Below, in pieces: positions 18,473 to 27,747 of a stretch of 64,000 bases of DNA (the stretch's first letter is position 1; every line of letters begins with the position of its first letter). Source of the stretch: Streptomyces sp. JH34. Its GTDB lineage: Bacteria > Actinomycetota > Actinomycetes > Streptomycetales > Streptomycetaceae. The notes under the pieces are model-generated. The model searched no databases. It worked only from the letters and a program-made list of their open reading frames with translations, and was not told the origin of the DNA. The position numbers were made by a program, and so were the translations under genes. The stretch covers positions 496,001-560,000 of the forward strand of contig NZ_JAJSOO010000001.1 in assembly GCF_029428875.1 (NCBI RefSeq), written 5' to 3'.

Positions 18473-18724
18473 GTGCCCGCCCTCCGGCGCCGTCGGGTCT
18501 CCGTACTCCCGCCAGTATGACCGGCGGGCAGCCATTCATGCCGTGTGAGCAGTTCCGGCGAGCCGCTGGACGTCCCGGCGCCGTCCGACCGCTCAGACCT
18601 CCGGTCGCGATCTACGCGGGCGGCCTGCTCGTCGGGTACGTCGCCGGGTTCGTCGCGACGTACTTCTTCGGCTTCAGCAAGGACATGCTGACCGGGTTCG
18701 ACGTCTCCCGGGAGCCGGCCCGGT

Positions 18725-19123
18725 CGACACACCCCCGGCAGCGGACCGAGGCACCTGGCGGCCTCGACCGCCTCCCGCACGGTCGGATGGATGTGTCCCA
18801 GATCCGCCCTCGCGTCCGCGGTGCGCAGCACGTCCCTCACCTGACCACGTCGCGAGGAAGCAGCAGCCGGACTCCTCGGCCCTCCAGATCCCAGGCCGGC
18901 TGGTCGAGCATGCGTACGGCCCTGACGTCGATGAAGGGGACGGCCTCGGCGTCGAACACGACCGCCGTGGCTCCGTCCCTGTCGGCGGCCCTCGCCACCG
19001 TGGACCGGATCCGTTCGGCGTTGGCGAAGTAGATGCCCCCTCGACGCGCAGCACCACCAGCCCCGGGATCCTGCGGCTTTCCCGGTGCCGGTCGAGCGCG
19101 GGGAGCAGGCGGGGCATGCTCGC
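18725..19123 (-). pseudogene. SulP-type STAS domain remnant with two frameshifts
   Basis: The minus strand reads, across three frames, MPRLLPALDRHRESRRIPGL, then IYFANAERIRSTVARAADRD, VPFIDVRAVRMLDQ and LLLPRDVV, then VRDVLRTADARADLGHIHP. Together this is the C-terminal STAS domain of a SulP-type anion transporter. The first shift lies in a run of five G (about 19037) and the second near 18838; each fits a single missing base. The transporter domain is absent. Single-base errors in the assembly could explain the shifts but not the missing transporter. Confidence 0.7.
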
Positions 19124-19125
19124 CC

Positions 19126-19590
19126 TCATCCGGAGGAGAGATCACTGATGGCGCTGCCCACCAGTTTCGCGGCGAAGAGCAGGCAGATCACGGCCATGAT
19201 CGCCGTGTTGTGCCGCTCCATCCAGAGCTTGAGTCCGTCGAGGATGTGCTGCGAGCGCTCCTTGAGGGCGAAGTAGAGCACGAGCGGCGCTCCGGGCCCG
19301 ATCGCTCCGAGGACCACGTAGACCGCGAGCGCCACGGCCTGGGCGCCGGCGGAGTCGTCCGTGCGCGCGATCGCCGAGGCCGCGGCGATGGAGAGCAGCA
19401 GGTTCTTCGGGTTGACGGCGGAAAGCGCCGTCCCGAGCGCCAGCGCCTTGACGGGGGTGAACGAGTCGACCGTCCTCATCCACTTCGGCAACGTCACCTC
19501 CTCGTCACCGCGCGGCCGGCCGCGCCACTCCTTCACCGCCAACCGCAGCAGCAGTACTCCGAGCGCCAGGTCGAGCGCGCTGACGCACGC
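19126..19590 (-). pseudogene. 5'-truncated GAP/Sap family membrane protein
   Basis: About 150 residues matching the C-terminal two thirds of the GAP (LysE-like) membrane family: LDLALGVLLLRLAVKEWRG, TPVKALALGTALSAVNPKN, then helices ending at AKLVGSAISDLSSG. The first ~80 residues, including the first two helices, are missing; family-like sequence stops near 19590 where unrelated DNA begins. An internal start at 19542 would make only a partial protein. Confidence 0.7.
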
Positions 19591-19599
19591 AGACGGAGC

Positions 19600-19990
19600 T
19601 GCCCCGGCAGTTCGAAGTGACCCTCTGGGGCGTGCTCCCCACTCTCGCCCGGGCCACAGCCCTGTCGTGGCGCGGGGCGGTCCGGGGACTGGCGGAGCAC
19701 TGGGGTGCGCTCAAGTACACCCAGGCCCTGGCCGGCGGTCGCAGCCCTCCGTCCTCGGCCTCACCGACGAAGGCCACCGCGTCGCGGACCACTACACGTC
19801 GCTGCAGTCCGGCGAGCTTGGCATCGGCTTCGCGCTCACCCTCGCCGAACACATGCTGCGCAGCCGCTTCCCCGACCACACGGTGACGAACGTCCCTGCC
19901 GATACGGCGTTACGCGCGGGCTGGGCCCTCACCAGCAAGGACGAAGGCGAGAAGGTGAGGTATCGCTATCGCCCTCAGTACTTCGCAGAG
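19600..19990 (+). pseudogene. Unrecognised gene fragment with frameshift
   Basis: Two adjoining plus-strand frames look coding. The first is FEVTLWGVLPTLARATALSW to about 19735; after a shift, VLGLTDEGHRVADHYTSLQS and AEHMLRSRFPDHTVTNVPAD continue to RYRPQYFAEG. I do not recognise the family. Neither start nor stop fits a normal gene, so it is treated as a decayed fragment. Confidence 0.4.
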
Positions 19991-20034
19991 GGAGCACCGG
20001 CGACGGCAGCGCCTTGGCTCGCGCTGCAAGGGGA

Positions 20035-20190
20035 TCGTGAACTGGGCGCTATCACCGTCGGTGCCGTGGCCGACCTCGTCCTGCGCTCCGACCCGTTCAG
20101 GGACGTCACCGTGCAGGCCGAACCGGGCAGCTATGCGCGAGCGGTCGTGCAGAACGGCGTGGTCAGGATGGACAACTCTCAGACCGTCCG
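20035..20190 (+). pseudogene. Amidohydrolase C-terminal remnant
   Basis: The segment LGAITVGAVADLVLRSDPF followed by YARAVVQNGVVR resembles the closing beta-sandwich of amidohydrolases (pattern G.I..G..ADLV...DP then V..V..G..V). No catalytic histidines or upstream domain are present. Confidence 0.45.
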
Positions 20191-20355
20191 ACTCCGAACC
20201 GGCACAGGCGACGGGCATCGCCCGCCGCCTGTGCCGGTGTTGTCGCTCAGCTGCGATCAGGCGGTCGCTGTGCTGAACCAAGGCATCGGTTCCTGGCCCG
20301 CGCGTCGGCGCCGCTCGCGCAGGACGCGCCCCCGGCCGAGGAGCACGACGCGGAG

Positions 20356-20655
20356 TCAGCCGAGCGGGGGCGTGTCCTCCTCCAGGATCTCGAAGACGTC
20401 GGGCTCAGGTGTGGCAAGGTCCCCCAGACCGCGGACCCGGTTGCGGAACGCGTCGGCCTTCATGGCCCGCCGGTGGGACTCGGCGTCCGCCCAGCGGGCG
20501 GTCTCGACGAAGACCTCGGGGTGGTTGACCGAACGGTAGAGGCAGTGGTCGAGAAACCCGGGCTGGCTGCTCATGTGCTCGGTGATGCCCCCGAGGATCT
20601 CCTGGAAGGCGTCGACGTCGCCGTGGACCGTGAGGCGGTTGATCACTGTGATCAC
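20356..20655 (-). CDS. Antibiotic biosynthesis monooxygenase-fold protein (small cyclase/oxygenase)
   Basis: 99 residues starting GTG 20655 (GGAGAG upstream), a single ABM ferredoxin-like domain: ITVINRLTVHGDVDAFQE, FLDHCLYRSVNHPEVFV, ETARWADAESHRRAM. ABM proteins in aromatic polyketide clusters act as cofactor-free quinone-forming oxygenases or as late cyclases, and small cyclases of the aureolic acid pathway are expected here. Which role applies cannot be decided from sequence. It is the last gene of the leftward operon, overlapping the ligase gene by four bases (GTGA). Confidence 0.8.
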   Translation of the reverse strand: MITVINRLTVHGDVDAFQEILGGITEHMSSQPGFLDHCLYRSVNHPEVFVETARWADAESHRRAMKADAFRNRVRGLGDLATPEPDVFEILEEDTPPLG

Positions 20656-22337
20656 GGGTTCTCTCCTATGAGGTCGGAGTGAGGACGGTCGGCCGCGCCG
20701 GGGTGCGCGCGGTCGGCCCGGTCGGTGTGCGCGGCACGTGCGCGCAGCTCGCGGCGGAGGATCTTCCCGTTCGGGGAACGGGGGACGCGTTCCACCACGT
20801 CGAGGAACTTGATCTGCTGGTAGTAGGGGACCTGATGGTTCACGTGGGCGGTGAGCTCCGCCGGATCGGACGGTCCGGCGTCCTCATCCAGCACGACGAA
20901 GGCATGGGCCACCGCGCCGCTGAACGGCTCCGGGTGGTCGACCACCGCGCAGTCCCGTACGGCCGGGTGGGTGATGAGGACCTGCTCGATCTCCGTGGGT
21001 GACACCAGCCAGTTCTCGCACTTGAAGACATCCTTGATCCGGTCCACCAGGTACAGGTAGCCGTCCTGGTCCTGATGGCCTATGTCACCGGTGGAGAACC
21101 AGCCGTCGGCGCCGACCGCGGGGCCGACGGCGCCGAGGTAGCCGCGCATGAGCTGCGGTCCGCGGACCTGGATCTCGCCGTCCCGCCCGGCCGGAAGCGG
21201 GGTGCGCCTGTCCAAGTCCACCACCCGGCAGTCGGTGCCGGGCACCACCGGGCCCACGGAGCCGGGCCGGGGCCGTGCCGGCGGCTCGCCGTGCGTGAGC
21301 GGGGAGGTTTCGGCCAGTCCGTACCCCTGCACGACCGGAATACCGAAGTGCGCCCCGAGGGTACGGGCCTGGGCGGGCAGCAGCGCCGAACCACCGGAGA
21401 AGACCGCGCGGACCGTCTCCAGCCGGAGGCCCGGCAGCCTGGGGTCAGCCGCCAGGTGCGCCAGCCGTACGGGAAGGCTGTAGTAGTGCGTCGCGCGGTG
21501 ACGATTCGCAGCCTCGATCGCCTCCGCCGGGTCGGCTGACGGGCTCAGCACCTGGGTCGCTCCCGCGTACACCGCGGCGTTGAGGTGCATCGGGTGGTAG
21601 AGCGGCAGGTTGTTGAGGGCCACCGCGTCGCCGTCCAAGCCGTGGACGGCGGCGATCTGTGCGGCGTTGACCACGAGGTTGCGGTGTGTCAGCTGAACGG
21701 CCTTCGGTTCCCCCGTGGTCCCGCTGGTGAACTGGACGCACGCCACCGAGTCCAGGTGCGGAGCGGGCCCCGGGGCATCACGGCCCCTTCCGCCGGGCCC
21801 CGCGGTGCCCTGGACGAGAGCGTCCGGGGAGAGGACGTGACGCAGGTGCGGGAGCTTCCCACGCACCTGGGCGACCCGCTCGGCCACCCCGGGCGGGGCG
21901 ACCACCACGGTCGTCCCGGCGACGGAAAGGACGTGGGTGAGGGCGTCGCCCCGCAGGTGCGGATTGACGAGCACGACGACGTGGCCCGCGCGCACGGCGC
22001 CGTAGTAGACGACCGCGAACGACGGGTCGAGGGAGGCCACCAGCCCCACGACGGTTCCGCTCCCGCCGGCCGCCCGGCTCAGGGCCTGGGCACAGTCGTC
22101 GGCTCGGTCATCCAGTTCCGCGTACGTCGTCGTCCCACTCGGTGTGCGCACGGCGACCCGGTCGGGTGCCGCCGCGGCGGCCCGGCGCAGGAGACCGTCC
22201 AGTGGCACCTCCGGCACCCGCGCGAGGTCGAACGGCACAGTCGGAAGCCCCGGGGGGGCCGAGCGGGCCGGTTCGGCGGAAGCTCGCCGGGAGGTCGGTG
22301 TGCCGGTGTCGGGCGGGATGTCAGGCGTGGGCGGCAT
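20652..22337 (-). CDS. Acyl-CoA ligase (MtmL/CmmL-like)
   Basis: 561-residue ANL-superfamily enzyme with both subdomains: FTSGTTGEPKAVQLTH (AMP-binding), QGYGLAETSPL, DGWFSTGDIG, the hinge DRIKD and the C-terminal lysine loop SPNGKILRREL. It would activate a carboxylate as adenylate and CoA thioester. Aureolic acid clusters contain such a ligase (MtmL), reported to act in early chain cyclisation rather than as a starter loader; the assignment here is by family and neighbourhood. It overlaps the cyclase gene by 17 bp and the ABM gene by 4 bp, so it is translationally coupled. Confidence 0.85.
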   Translation of the reverse strand: MPPTPDIPPDTGTPTSRRASAEPARSAPPGLPTVPFDLARVPEVPLDGLLRRAAAAAPDRVAVRTPSGTTTYAELDDRADDCAQALSRAAGGSGTVVGLVASLDPSFAVVYYGAVRAGHVVVLVNPHLRGDALTHVLSVAGTTVVVAPPGVAERVAQVRGKLPHLRHVLSPDALVQGTAGPGGRGRDAPGPAPHLDSVACVQFTSGTTGEPKAVQLTHRNLVVNAAQIAAVHGLDGDAVALNNLPLYHPMHLNAAVYAGATQVLSPSADPAEAIEAANRHRATHYYSLPVRLAHLAADPRLPGLRLETVRAVFSGGSALLPAQARTLGAHFGIPVVQGYGLAETSPLTHGEPPARPRPGSVGPVVPGTDCRVVDLDRRTPLPAGRDGEIQVRGPQLMRGYLGAVGPAVGADGWFSTGDIGHQDQDGYLYLVDRIKDVFKCENWLVSPTEIEQVLITHPAVRDCAVVDHPEPFSGAVAHAFVVLDEDAGPSDPAELTAHVNHQVPYYQQIKFLDVVERVPRSPNGKILRRELRARAAHTDRADRAHPGAADRPHSDLIGENP

Positions 22338-23277
22338 GGACTCGCTCCTCGGCGAACTGCTGGGCGTACCGCAGGGTTTGCAGACTGTTGGTGCTCAGGA
22401 CACGGCGCAGGTACTTCCGGGCGTCGGCGACCGTGGTGCCCTCCCCAAGGAGCGGCAGCGCGGACGGTTTGATCGTCGCGGTGTGCCGGGCGTAGGCGAT
22501 GACGCCCTCCGGGGTCTCCGTGAACACCCAGTGCCCGGTGTGGCCGTCGAGCAGAGCCGGAAGACTGATCTGCTTGTAGACGATCTTGTGACTCGGCAGG
22601 CAGACACGCACGGACCGTGTGGTGTGGTCGCGTCCGTCGGGGGTGTGCGTGTGCATGTCGAAGAACTGGATGCCGGGGGTGTCCTCGGTCATCTCCAGCT
22701 TCTCCACGTGCGGAACCCGCTCCGGCCATTCGGCGGCGGCGTACAGGAACTCGTAGACGTCCTCCAGCCGGCCGCCGATGAACAGCGGATCCTCGAAGGA
22801 GATGACCAGGGGCTCCACTTCGTCCCACCGCTCGGCGAGGTCTCGCAGTGAGTCGAGCTGACCGGGGGTGCGCGCGTTGACGTCGTCGGTGGTCCGGCGC
22901 ACCGCTTCGGGATCGTCCCCGGTGACGGTGAACTCATGGGTGACACCCACGGTCGTGGTTCCCTCGCCGTCGGCCTCGAAGCTCCACATCGCGCGCATGT
23001 TCGTCAGGGGTGCCTGCGGCTCCAACTGGTCGAAGACGATGCGCAGCCCTTCGCGGTCGAGCCGGCGGCGGGCGTCCCAGACGTGCACGTCGGTTCCGCC
23101 GGTCAGCGCCCAACGACGGATCAGGTCGCCGTGGCCGGCGTCGGACTCCAGGACCTCGGCGTGCACGGCGGGACCGAAGTGCTGGGGCCAGTGGTCGAGG
23201 TCGGCCATCAGGTCGAAGCAGAGCGGAGCGGCTGCCCGGACGGTGACGCGGTGCCGGACGAGGTGCGGCTGAGACAT
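22321..23277 (-). CDS. Didomain aromatase/cyclase (MtmQ-type)
   Basis: 318 residues forming two SRPBCC/START-like domains: one from VRAAAPLCFDLMADLDHWPQ to about residue 150, and one from FEDPLFIGGRLEDVYEFLYA to the end. Didomain aromatase/cyclases close and aromatise the first ring of ketoreduced or long polyketide chains on type II synthases. Start ATG 23277 follows GAAAGGAAT. A 139-bp gap with no gene separates it from the ketoreductase gene upstream; the operon probably continues across it. Confidence 0.9.
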   Translation of the reverse strand: MSQPHLVRHRVTVRAAAPLCFDLMADLDHWPQHFGPAVHAEVLESDAGHGDLIRRWALTGGTDVHVWDARRRLDREGLRIVFDQLEPQAPLTNMRAMWSFEADGEGTTTVGVTHEFTVTGDDPEAVRRTTDDVNARTPGQLDSLRDLAERWDEVEPLVISFEDPLFIGGRLEDVYEFLYAAAEWPERVPHVEKLEMTEDTPGIQFFDMHTHTPDGRDHTTRSVRVCLPSHKIVYKQISLPALLDGHTGHWVFTETPEGVIAYARHTATIKPSALPLLGEGTTVADARKYLRRVLSTNSLQTLRYAQQFAEERVHAAHA

Positions 23278-23416
23278 GGTGATTCCTTTCGGACGGGAGG
23301 AGTGTCGGCGCGCTGCTCGAACTGCAGGGACCGGGGAAAGCAGAAGAGGAAGGAGACGGAGACGGAGAGGGGGTACGGGAAGGGGAGCGGCGGCATGAGC
23401 GGCGGCAGCGGGATCA

Positions 23417-24178
23417 TCACCGGCCGCCCGAGACGTCGATCACGGCGCCGTTGATGTTGCCGTTCGCCTCCGCGCAGAGGAACGCGATCGCCGCCGCCAC
23501 GTCCTCGGGTGTGCTCAGCCGCCCGCTGGGGGTGCGCCGCAGCTCCCGCTCGCGCACCTCCCCCGGCAGGTCGGCCAGCACTCCCGCGGTGCGGGTCAGG
23601 CCCGGGCTGACGAGGTTGACGAACACTCCGTCGGGCCCCGCGTCCCAGGCCAGGCTGCGCGCGAAGCCGTGCAGTGCGGCCTTGCCCGCGGCGTAGAACT
23701 CCTGCCCGGGTGCCCCGTCCCGGGTGCGGTGCGAGGACAGCAGCGCCACCCGGCCCCAGGTGCGGGCGCGCATGCCGGGCAGGACCAGCTGTACCGTGCG
23801 CAGGGTCTGTTCCAGGTTGTCCCGGAGCAGTTGCTGCCACTGCTGCGGTGGGACGTCCTCGACGCGTGTGCCGGGCGGTTGCCGGGGTCCGCGCCGCACC
23901 GCGTTGGCGACGAGGATGTCCACACCTCCCCAGCGGTTCTCGGCGGCCCGGACGGCGGCGTCGACGGACGAGGGGTCGCCCAGGTCGTACGGGACGGCGC
24001 AGGCCAGATCGCGGCCCGCCCCCAGTTCGTCCGCGAGTTCGCGGGCACGTTTCTCCCCGGTGCGATAGGTGAGGACCACCCTGGCGCCCTCGGCGGCGAA
24101 CGCGCGGGCGGTGGCCGTCCCGATGCCCGATGAGGCGCCTGTGATCAGCGCGGTCCTTCCGGCGATGCCCAGATCCAT
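23417..24178 (-). CDS. SDR-family ketoreductase
   Basis: 253-residue classical short-chain dehydrogenase with NADP motif TGASSGIGTATARAF (about residue 14), the triad Ser in LLSSHR, Tyr in EFYAAGKAAL and Lys four residues on, and a C-terminal INGAVIDVSGG. It likely reduces a keto group of the polyketide or an intermediate quinone, like the ketoreductases of mithramycin and chromomycin clusters. The stop of the upstream oxygenase gene is one base away, so it is co-translated with it. Substrate not decided by sequence. Confidence 0.85.
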   Translation of the reverse strand: MDLGIAGRTALITGASSGIGTATARAFAAEGARVVLTYRTGEKRARELADELGAGRDLACAVPYDLGDPSSVDAAVRAAENRWGGVDILVANAVRRGPRQPPGTRVEDVPPQQWQQLLRDNLEQTLRTVQLVLPGMRARTWGRVALLSSHRTRDGAPGQEFYAAGKAALHGFARSLAWDAGPDGVFVNLVSPGLTRTAGVLADLPGEVRERELRRTPSGRLSTPEDVAAAIAFLCAEANGNINGAVIDVSGGR

Positions 24179-24179
24179 C

Positions 24180-25853
24180 TCACACCCCCGGTCGGGCGGG
24201 CCGCAGCCCGCGCACGGCGTCCAGGGCGGGCGTCAGCTCCTGGGAGGTCAGGGCGGAGCCGCGCGCGCAGAGGTAGCCGTCCGGCCTGACCAGCAGCCAG
24301 CCGTCGGGGGCACAGCCCAGGTGTCTGCGGACTCCTCCGTCCGGGTCGGGCATCGGGCGGGGGCCCGAGGTCTCGTCCGTGCCGGAGGTCTCGAGCGTGT
24401 CGGCGAACACACGTACCGAAAGCCAGTCCGCGTGCGCCTCGTGCGCCTGTTCGGCGGCACGGGCGGAGATGGCTCCCCCGCCTGCCACGAGCAGGGTGCA
24501 CCGGGTGTCTCGCAGCTCGGCCAGCAGGGCGCTCCAGCCCGTCCCGAGGGCGTCCCGCGCGGTGACCTGGGCGATCCGGGTCCCGGATCGCGGCCCGGCG
24601 GCGGTGCGGGGGCGGGTGTCGGGGACGGTCAGCGGGCTGTCCGTGTAGTCCAGCGCCAGCGCCGACATGGTGCCGATGATCCCGCGCTCGATCCGGCCGC
24701 GCAGCGGACCGCACCGGCGGACGAGCGCGAAGACCACGGGGAGCGCGATGCCTGCCGCGGAGTTCTTCAACTGGACGAGCCAGGTGGCCTTCCTGGTGGA
24801 GCCGAGGAGGGCCCGGCCGATCGGAACACGCTCGTCCGAGTAGGAGTCGAGCAGTGTGTCCGGTGCGTGGCCCCGTACGACGAGCGCAAGCTTCCAGGCA
24901 AGGTTGTAGGCGTCCTGGACACCGGTGTTGAGGCCCTGGCCGGAGGCGGGGCTGTGCACGTGCGCGGCGTCGCCCGCCAGCATGACCCGGCCCTCCCGCA
25001 TGCGGGCGATCATGCGCTGCTGGATGGTGAAGACCGACACCCAGCTCGGGGTGGACACCCGAACGGGGCGGCCGAGTCCGGCTCGCAGTTTGCGGGCGAA
25101 GCGGTCGGCCACCTCGTCCGGGTCTCCGCTGTAGGAGGCGTCGGCGGTGTCCAGCAACCGCCATTTGTCCTTCTCGGGAAAAGGAATGGCCATCACCGTC
25201 CCCTTGCCGACCTTGATCCAGTGGATGCTGTTCTGCGGCAGGCCCGCCTCGAGTTCGGCGTCGGCGATCAGCCAGGTCTCGCTGGAGTCCCCCAGGAGTG
25301 GCAGCCCGAGGAGTTTGCGGACCGTGCTGTGTCCGCCGTCGCAGCCCACCAGCCGCTCCACGGTGAGGCGTTCCTCACCGTCCGCCGTGTGCAGGACGAC
25401 GTGCACGGCCTCGGCGTCCTGGGTGAAGCTGCCGAGGCGGACCCCCCATTCGACCTTCACGCCGAGTTTTGCGGCGGCCTGCCGCAGGACGTCCTCGGTA
25501 GCGGCCTGGTCGATCATCAGCGTCATCGGGTAGCGGGTGGGGACCCGGGAGTAGTCGGGGCCCAGACGGGCCAGCCGGCGGCCGTTCGCGTGCATGGTGA
25601 AGCGCTGGATGCGCCGTCCTCGGGGCAACATGTCCTCGACGAGCCCCTGGTGGTCGTACGTCTCCAGGGAACGTGCGTGGGTGGCCATTGCGCGGCTGGT
25701 GACAGCGGGCCCGTGGGCGGCGTCGATCAGGCGTACGCGCAGACCGCGCCGGGCGAGTTCGACCGCTGCGGTCAGTCCCACCGGGCCGGCACCCGTCACC
25801 AGGACCTGGGGAGGGTTCGGCGGCGCCCCGCCGGCGTTGTCGGCTGTCGTCAT
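24180..25853 (-). CDS. FAD-dependent aromatic monooxygenase (PHBH fold)
   Basis: 557 residues from ATG 25853 (GAGGAG upstream). FAD motifs in order: VLVTGAGPVGLTAAVELARR near the N-terminus, LVGCDGGHSTVRKLLGL, and RVMLAGDAAHVHSPASGQGL. A ~120-residue thioredoxin-like C-terminal domain follows (ending LVRPDGYLCARG). Members hydroxylate or oxidatively cleave aromatic polyketides; premithramycin-type pathways use one as a Baeyer-Villiger enzyme that opens the fourth ring. This gene and 41395-42915 are the two candidates for that role. Confidence 0.88.
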   Translation of the reverse strand: MTTADNAGGAPPNPPQVLVTGAGPVGLTAAVELARRGLRVRLIDAAHGPAVTSRAMATHARSLETYDHQGLVEDMLPRGRRIQRFTMHANGRRLARLGPDYSRVPTRYPMTLMIDQAATEDVLRQAAAKLGVKVEWGVRLGSFTQDAEAVHVVLHTADGEERLTVERLVGCDGGHSTVRKLLGLPLLGDSSETWLIADAELEAGLPQNSIHWIKVGKGTVMAIPFPEKDKWRLLDTADASYSGDPDEVADRFARKLRAGLGRPVRVSTPSWVSVFTIQQRMIARMREGRVMLAGDAAHVHSPASGQGLNTGVQDAYNLAWKLALVVRGHAPDTLLDSYSDERVPIGRALLGSTRKATWLVQLKNSAAGIALPVVFALVRRCGPLRGRIERGIIGTMSALALDYTDSPLTVPDTRPRTAAGPRSGTRIAQVTARDALGTGWSALLAELRDTRCTLLVAGGGAISARAAEQAHEAHADWLSVRVFADTLETSGTDETSGPRPMPDPDGGVRRHLGCAPDGWLLVRPDGYLCARGSALTSQELTPALDAVRGLRPARPGV

Positions 25854-25887
25854 GACGGTCTCCTCGTGGGTTCGGTGAGCGGATGCG

Positions 25888-26514
25888 TCAGGCGGTAGGC
25901 GGCGCGGGCCGGGGCGGCGAGCCGGCAGGTGTGGCCGCGGTGGACCGGGGCGGGGTGGCGGACCAGGCAGGGAGCAGTCCGCGGCGCCGGGCCTCCGCGA
26001 GCGTCGGGGCCTCCCGGTCCCGTGCGGAGAGCGACCGCTCCGCACCGGCCGGCCAGGGCAGGGCCAGCTCCGGGTCGAGCGGGTGGACCGTCCGTTCGCG
26101 TCCGGGCCGGTAGGGGGCGGAGCAGAGGTAGAGCACGGTGGCGCGGTCGGTGAGGGCCGTGAAGGCGTGCCCCAGCCCCTCGGCGAGGTGGACGGCCCGC
26201 CATTGGCCGGGCCCGAGCCGCACCGAGTCCCACCGGCCGAAGGTGGGCGAGCCCTCGCGCACGTCCACCACGAAGTCCCGCACCTCACCCGCCACACATG
26301 TGACGTAGCGGGCCTGGCCCGGAGGCGTCTCGACGAAGTGGACACCGCGGACCACGTCCTTACGGGAGATCGACACGGCGGCCAGAGCCACGGGCATCGG
26401 CGCCCCGAGGGCCGCCGAGACCTCGTCGCCGGAGTACCACTCGACGAAGGTGCCGCGTTCGTCGTGGTGCGGGCGGAGGTCGATCTCCCACGCGCCGTCG
26501 ATGGCTAACCGGCG
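25888..26514 (-). CDS. dTDP-4-keto-6-deoxyhexose 3,5-epimerase (RmlC-like)
   Basis: 208 residues, a cupin of the RmlC family. It inverts C5 (and possibly C3) of a dTDP-4-keto sugar, the step that leads to L-sugars such as the L-chromose of chromomycin. Signature segments: RGTFVEWYSGDEV, the catalytic histidine in VVRGVHFVETPPGQARYV, VDVREGSPTFGRWDSVRLGP and LAEGLGHAFTAL. Start ATG 26514 overlaps the glycosyltransferase stop by 10 bp. Codon 4 is TTA, the rare bldA-dependent leucine codon. A ~30-residue Pro/Ala-rich tail is unusual. Confidence 0.88.
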   Translation of the reverse strand, partial: RRLAIDGAWEIDLRPHHDERGTFVEWYSGDEVSAALGAPMPVALAAVSISRKDVVRGVHFVETPPGQARYVTCVAGEVRDFVVDVREGSPTFGRWDSVRLGPGQWRAVHLAEGLGHAFTALTDRATVLYLCSAPYRPGRERTVHPLDPELALPWPAGAERSLSARDREAPTLAEARRRGLLPAWSATPPRSTAATPAGSPPRPAPPTA

Positions 26515-27695
26515 CATCGCTGCACCTCGCCGTCCGGCTCGGGGGCGGCCGGCGCCGCGCCGTGTGCGACGCGCACGAGGGAGGGGACCGTGCGGGCCGG
26601 GGACGGCTGCCGGGCGATGTCCTCGGCAAGGGCGCGGGCGCCGGACCGGTGGCGGGGGTCCCCCAGCAACCGCCGGCACTCCGTCTCGATCCGGGCGGCG
26701 GTGGCCCCGGACGCGGGCAGCGTGCTTCCCGCGCCGGACTCGGCGACCCGTCGGCCGTACGTGGCCATGTCCGACGCGAGTGGCGCCAGGACGAGTTGCG
26801 GCAGGCCGTGGACGAGTGACGTCATGGTCGTTCCGGGGCCGCCGTGGTGCACGACCAGGTCGCAGGACGGCAGCACATGGGTCAGAGGCAGCCGGTCGAC
26901 GGCACGTACCGTCGGCGGCAGAGGACCGAGGTCCTGGGCGGGGTCCGTCGCGAGCACCACGTCGGCGTCCATCCGGCCCATCGCGGTCAGGACTTCGGCC
27001 CACAGCCCCGGCGCCCCGGCGGCCGTCACGCTGCCCAGCGTGACGCACACCCGTGGCCGGTCAGCCGGCCGCAGTGCCCAGGACGGTACGGGCGCCGAGC
27101 CGTTGTACGGCACGTACCGCATACGCCGGACGGGCACGGCCCTCGGGTCCGGACGCTGCATGCGCGGCGGGCAGACGTCGAGGACGAGCCGGGGCTCGGG
27201 CAGCGCCGGCAGGTGCCAAGCGGCCAGTTCGGGCTCCAGCTCCGCGGCGGCGGCCTCGGCGTAGAGCGGGGAAGGGTGCAGACCCCAGCCGTGCTCCACC
27301 CAGGGCACGCCGATTCGGGCGGAGACCATCCGGCCCGCGTACTCGGTGGGCTCACTGACCACCAGGTCCGGCCGCCACCGCTCGGCGATCCGCGAGGTGC
27401 CCTCGAGGACGCGCACGGCCAGCCTGCCGAATCCGCGTCCGCTGCGGCGCACCTTCGCCTCGGGTGAGGCCGGCCACGGGACAGGGGTGCCGTCCCGCTG
27501 CCGTCCGATCATCTCGCTCATCACCACCGGTTCGGCGTTCCCCACGGCGGGCAGGCCCGCCGCGAGCGCCACCTGAACGGATCCCTCGGGCACGGTGAGC
27601 AGCACCTCGTGTCCCGCCGCCCTCAACGCCCAGGAAAGCGGGACGAGTTGCAGGATGTGCCCGTACATAGGTGCGCTGGTCAGCAAAACCCTCAT
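26505..27695 (-). CDS. Glycosyltransferase 1 (GT-B, GT1 family)
   Basis: 396-residue GT-B enzyme. The N-terminal acceptor domain begins MRVLLTSAPMYGHILQLVPL. The C-terminal nucleotide-sugar domain holds RVCVTLGSV and the diphosphate-binding motif VVHHGGPGTTMTSL. It should transfer a dTDP-deoxysugar to the aglycone or to a sugar chain. It is the first gene of the leftward operon that carries the cyclase, ligase and oxygenase genes; a SARP-type box lies in the divergent promoter upstream. Acceptor and sugar cannot be assigned. Confidence 0.9.
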   Translation of the reverse strand: MRVLLTSAPMYGHILQLVPLSWALRAAGHEVLLTVPEGSVQVALAAGLPAVGNAEPVVMSEMIGRQRDGTPVPWPASPEAKVRRSGRGFGRLAVRVLEGTSRIAERWRPDLVVSEPTEYAGRMVSARIGVPWVEHGWGLHPSPLYAEAAAAELEPELAAWHLPALPEPRLVLDVCPPRMQRPDPRAVPVRRMRYVPYNGSAPVPSWALRPADRPRVCVTLGSVTAAGAPGLWAEVLTAMGRMDADVVLATDPAQDLGPLPPTVRAVDRLPLTHVLPSCDLVVHHGGPGTTMTSLVHGLPQLVLAPLASDMATYGRRVAESGAGSTLPASGATAARIETECRRLLGDPRHRSGARALAEDIARQPSPARTVPSLVRVAHGAAPAAPEPDGEVQRCAG

Positions 27696-27747
27696 GGCGT
27701 CGACCTTGACAGGCGAGAGCTCCGACGGACAGAGCGAGAACCGCTTC

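Larger units (their letters stand above)
18536..20355. other. Decay zone between chromosome flank and cluster
   Basis: About 1.8 kb without an intact gene. It contains, in order, a ~30-residue hydrophobic fragment (plus, 18599-18705), a frameshifted STAS remnant, a decapitated GAP-family membrane protein, an unrecognised frameshifted fragment and the C-terminal tail of an amidohydrolase-like protein. The fragments come from unrelated families and meet at abrupt points, as expected for repeated insertion and deletion at a cluster boundary. Confidence 0.65.

Noticed and set aside
18599..18705. Hydrophobic stretch that could be part of a PTS sugar permease
   Set aside because: Only about 30 residues, no PTS signature and no continuing frame; kept merely as part of the decay zone.
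20326..20400. CGCCCCCG / CGGGGGCG pair as terminator of the leftward operon
   Set aside because: Loop is about 30 nt and one arm lies inside the ABM gene; too weak to list.
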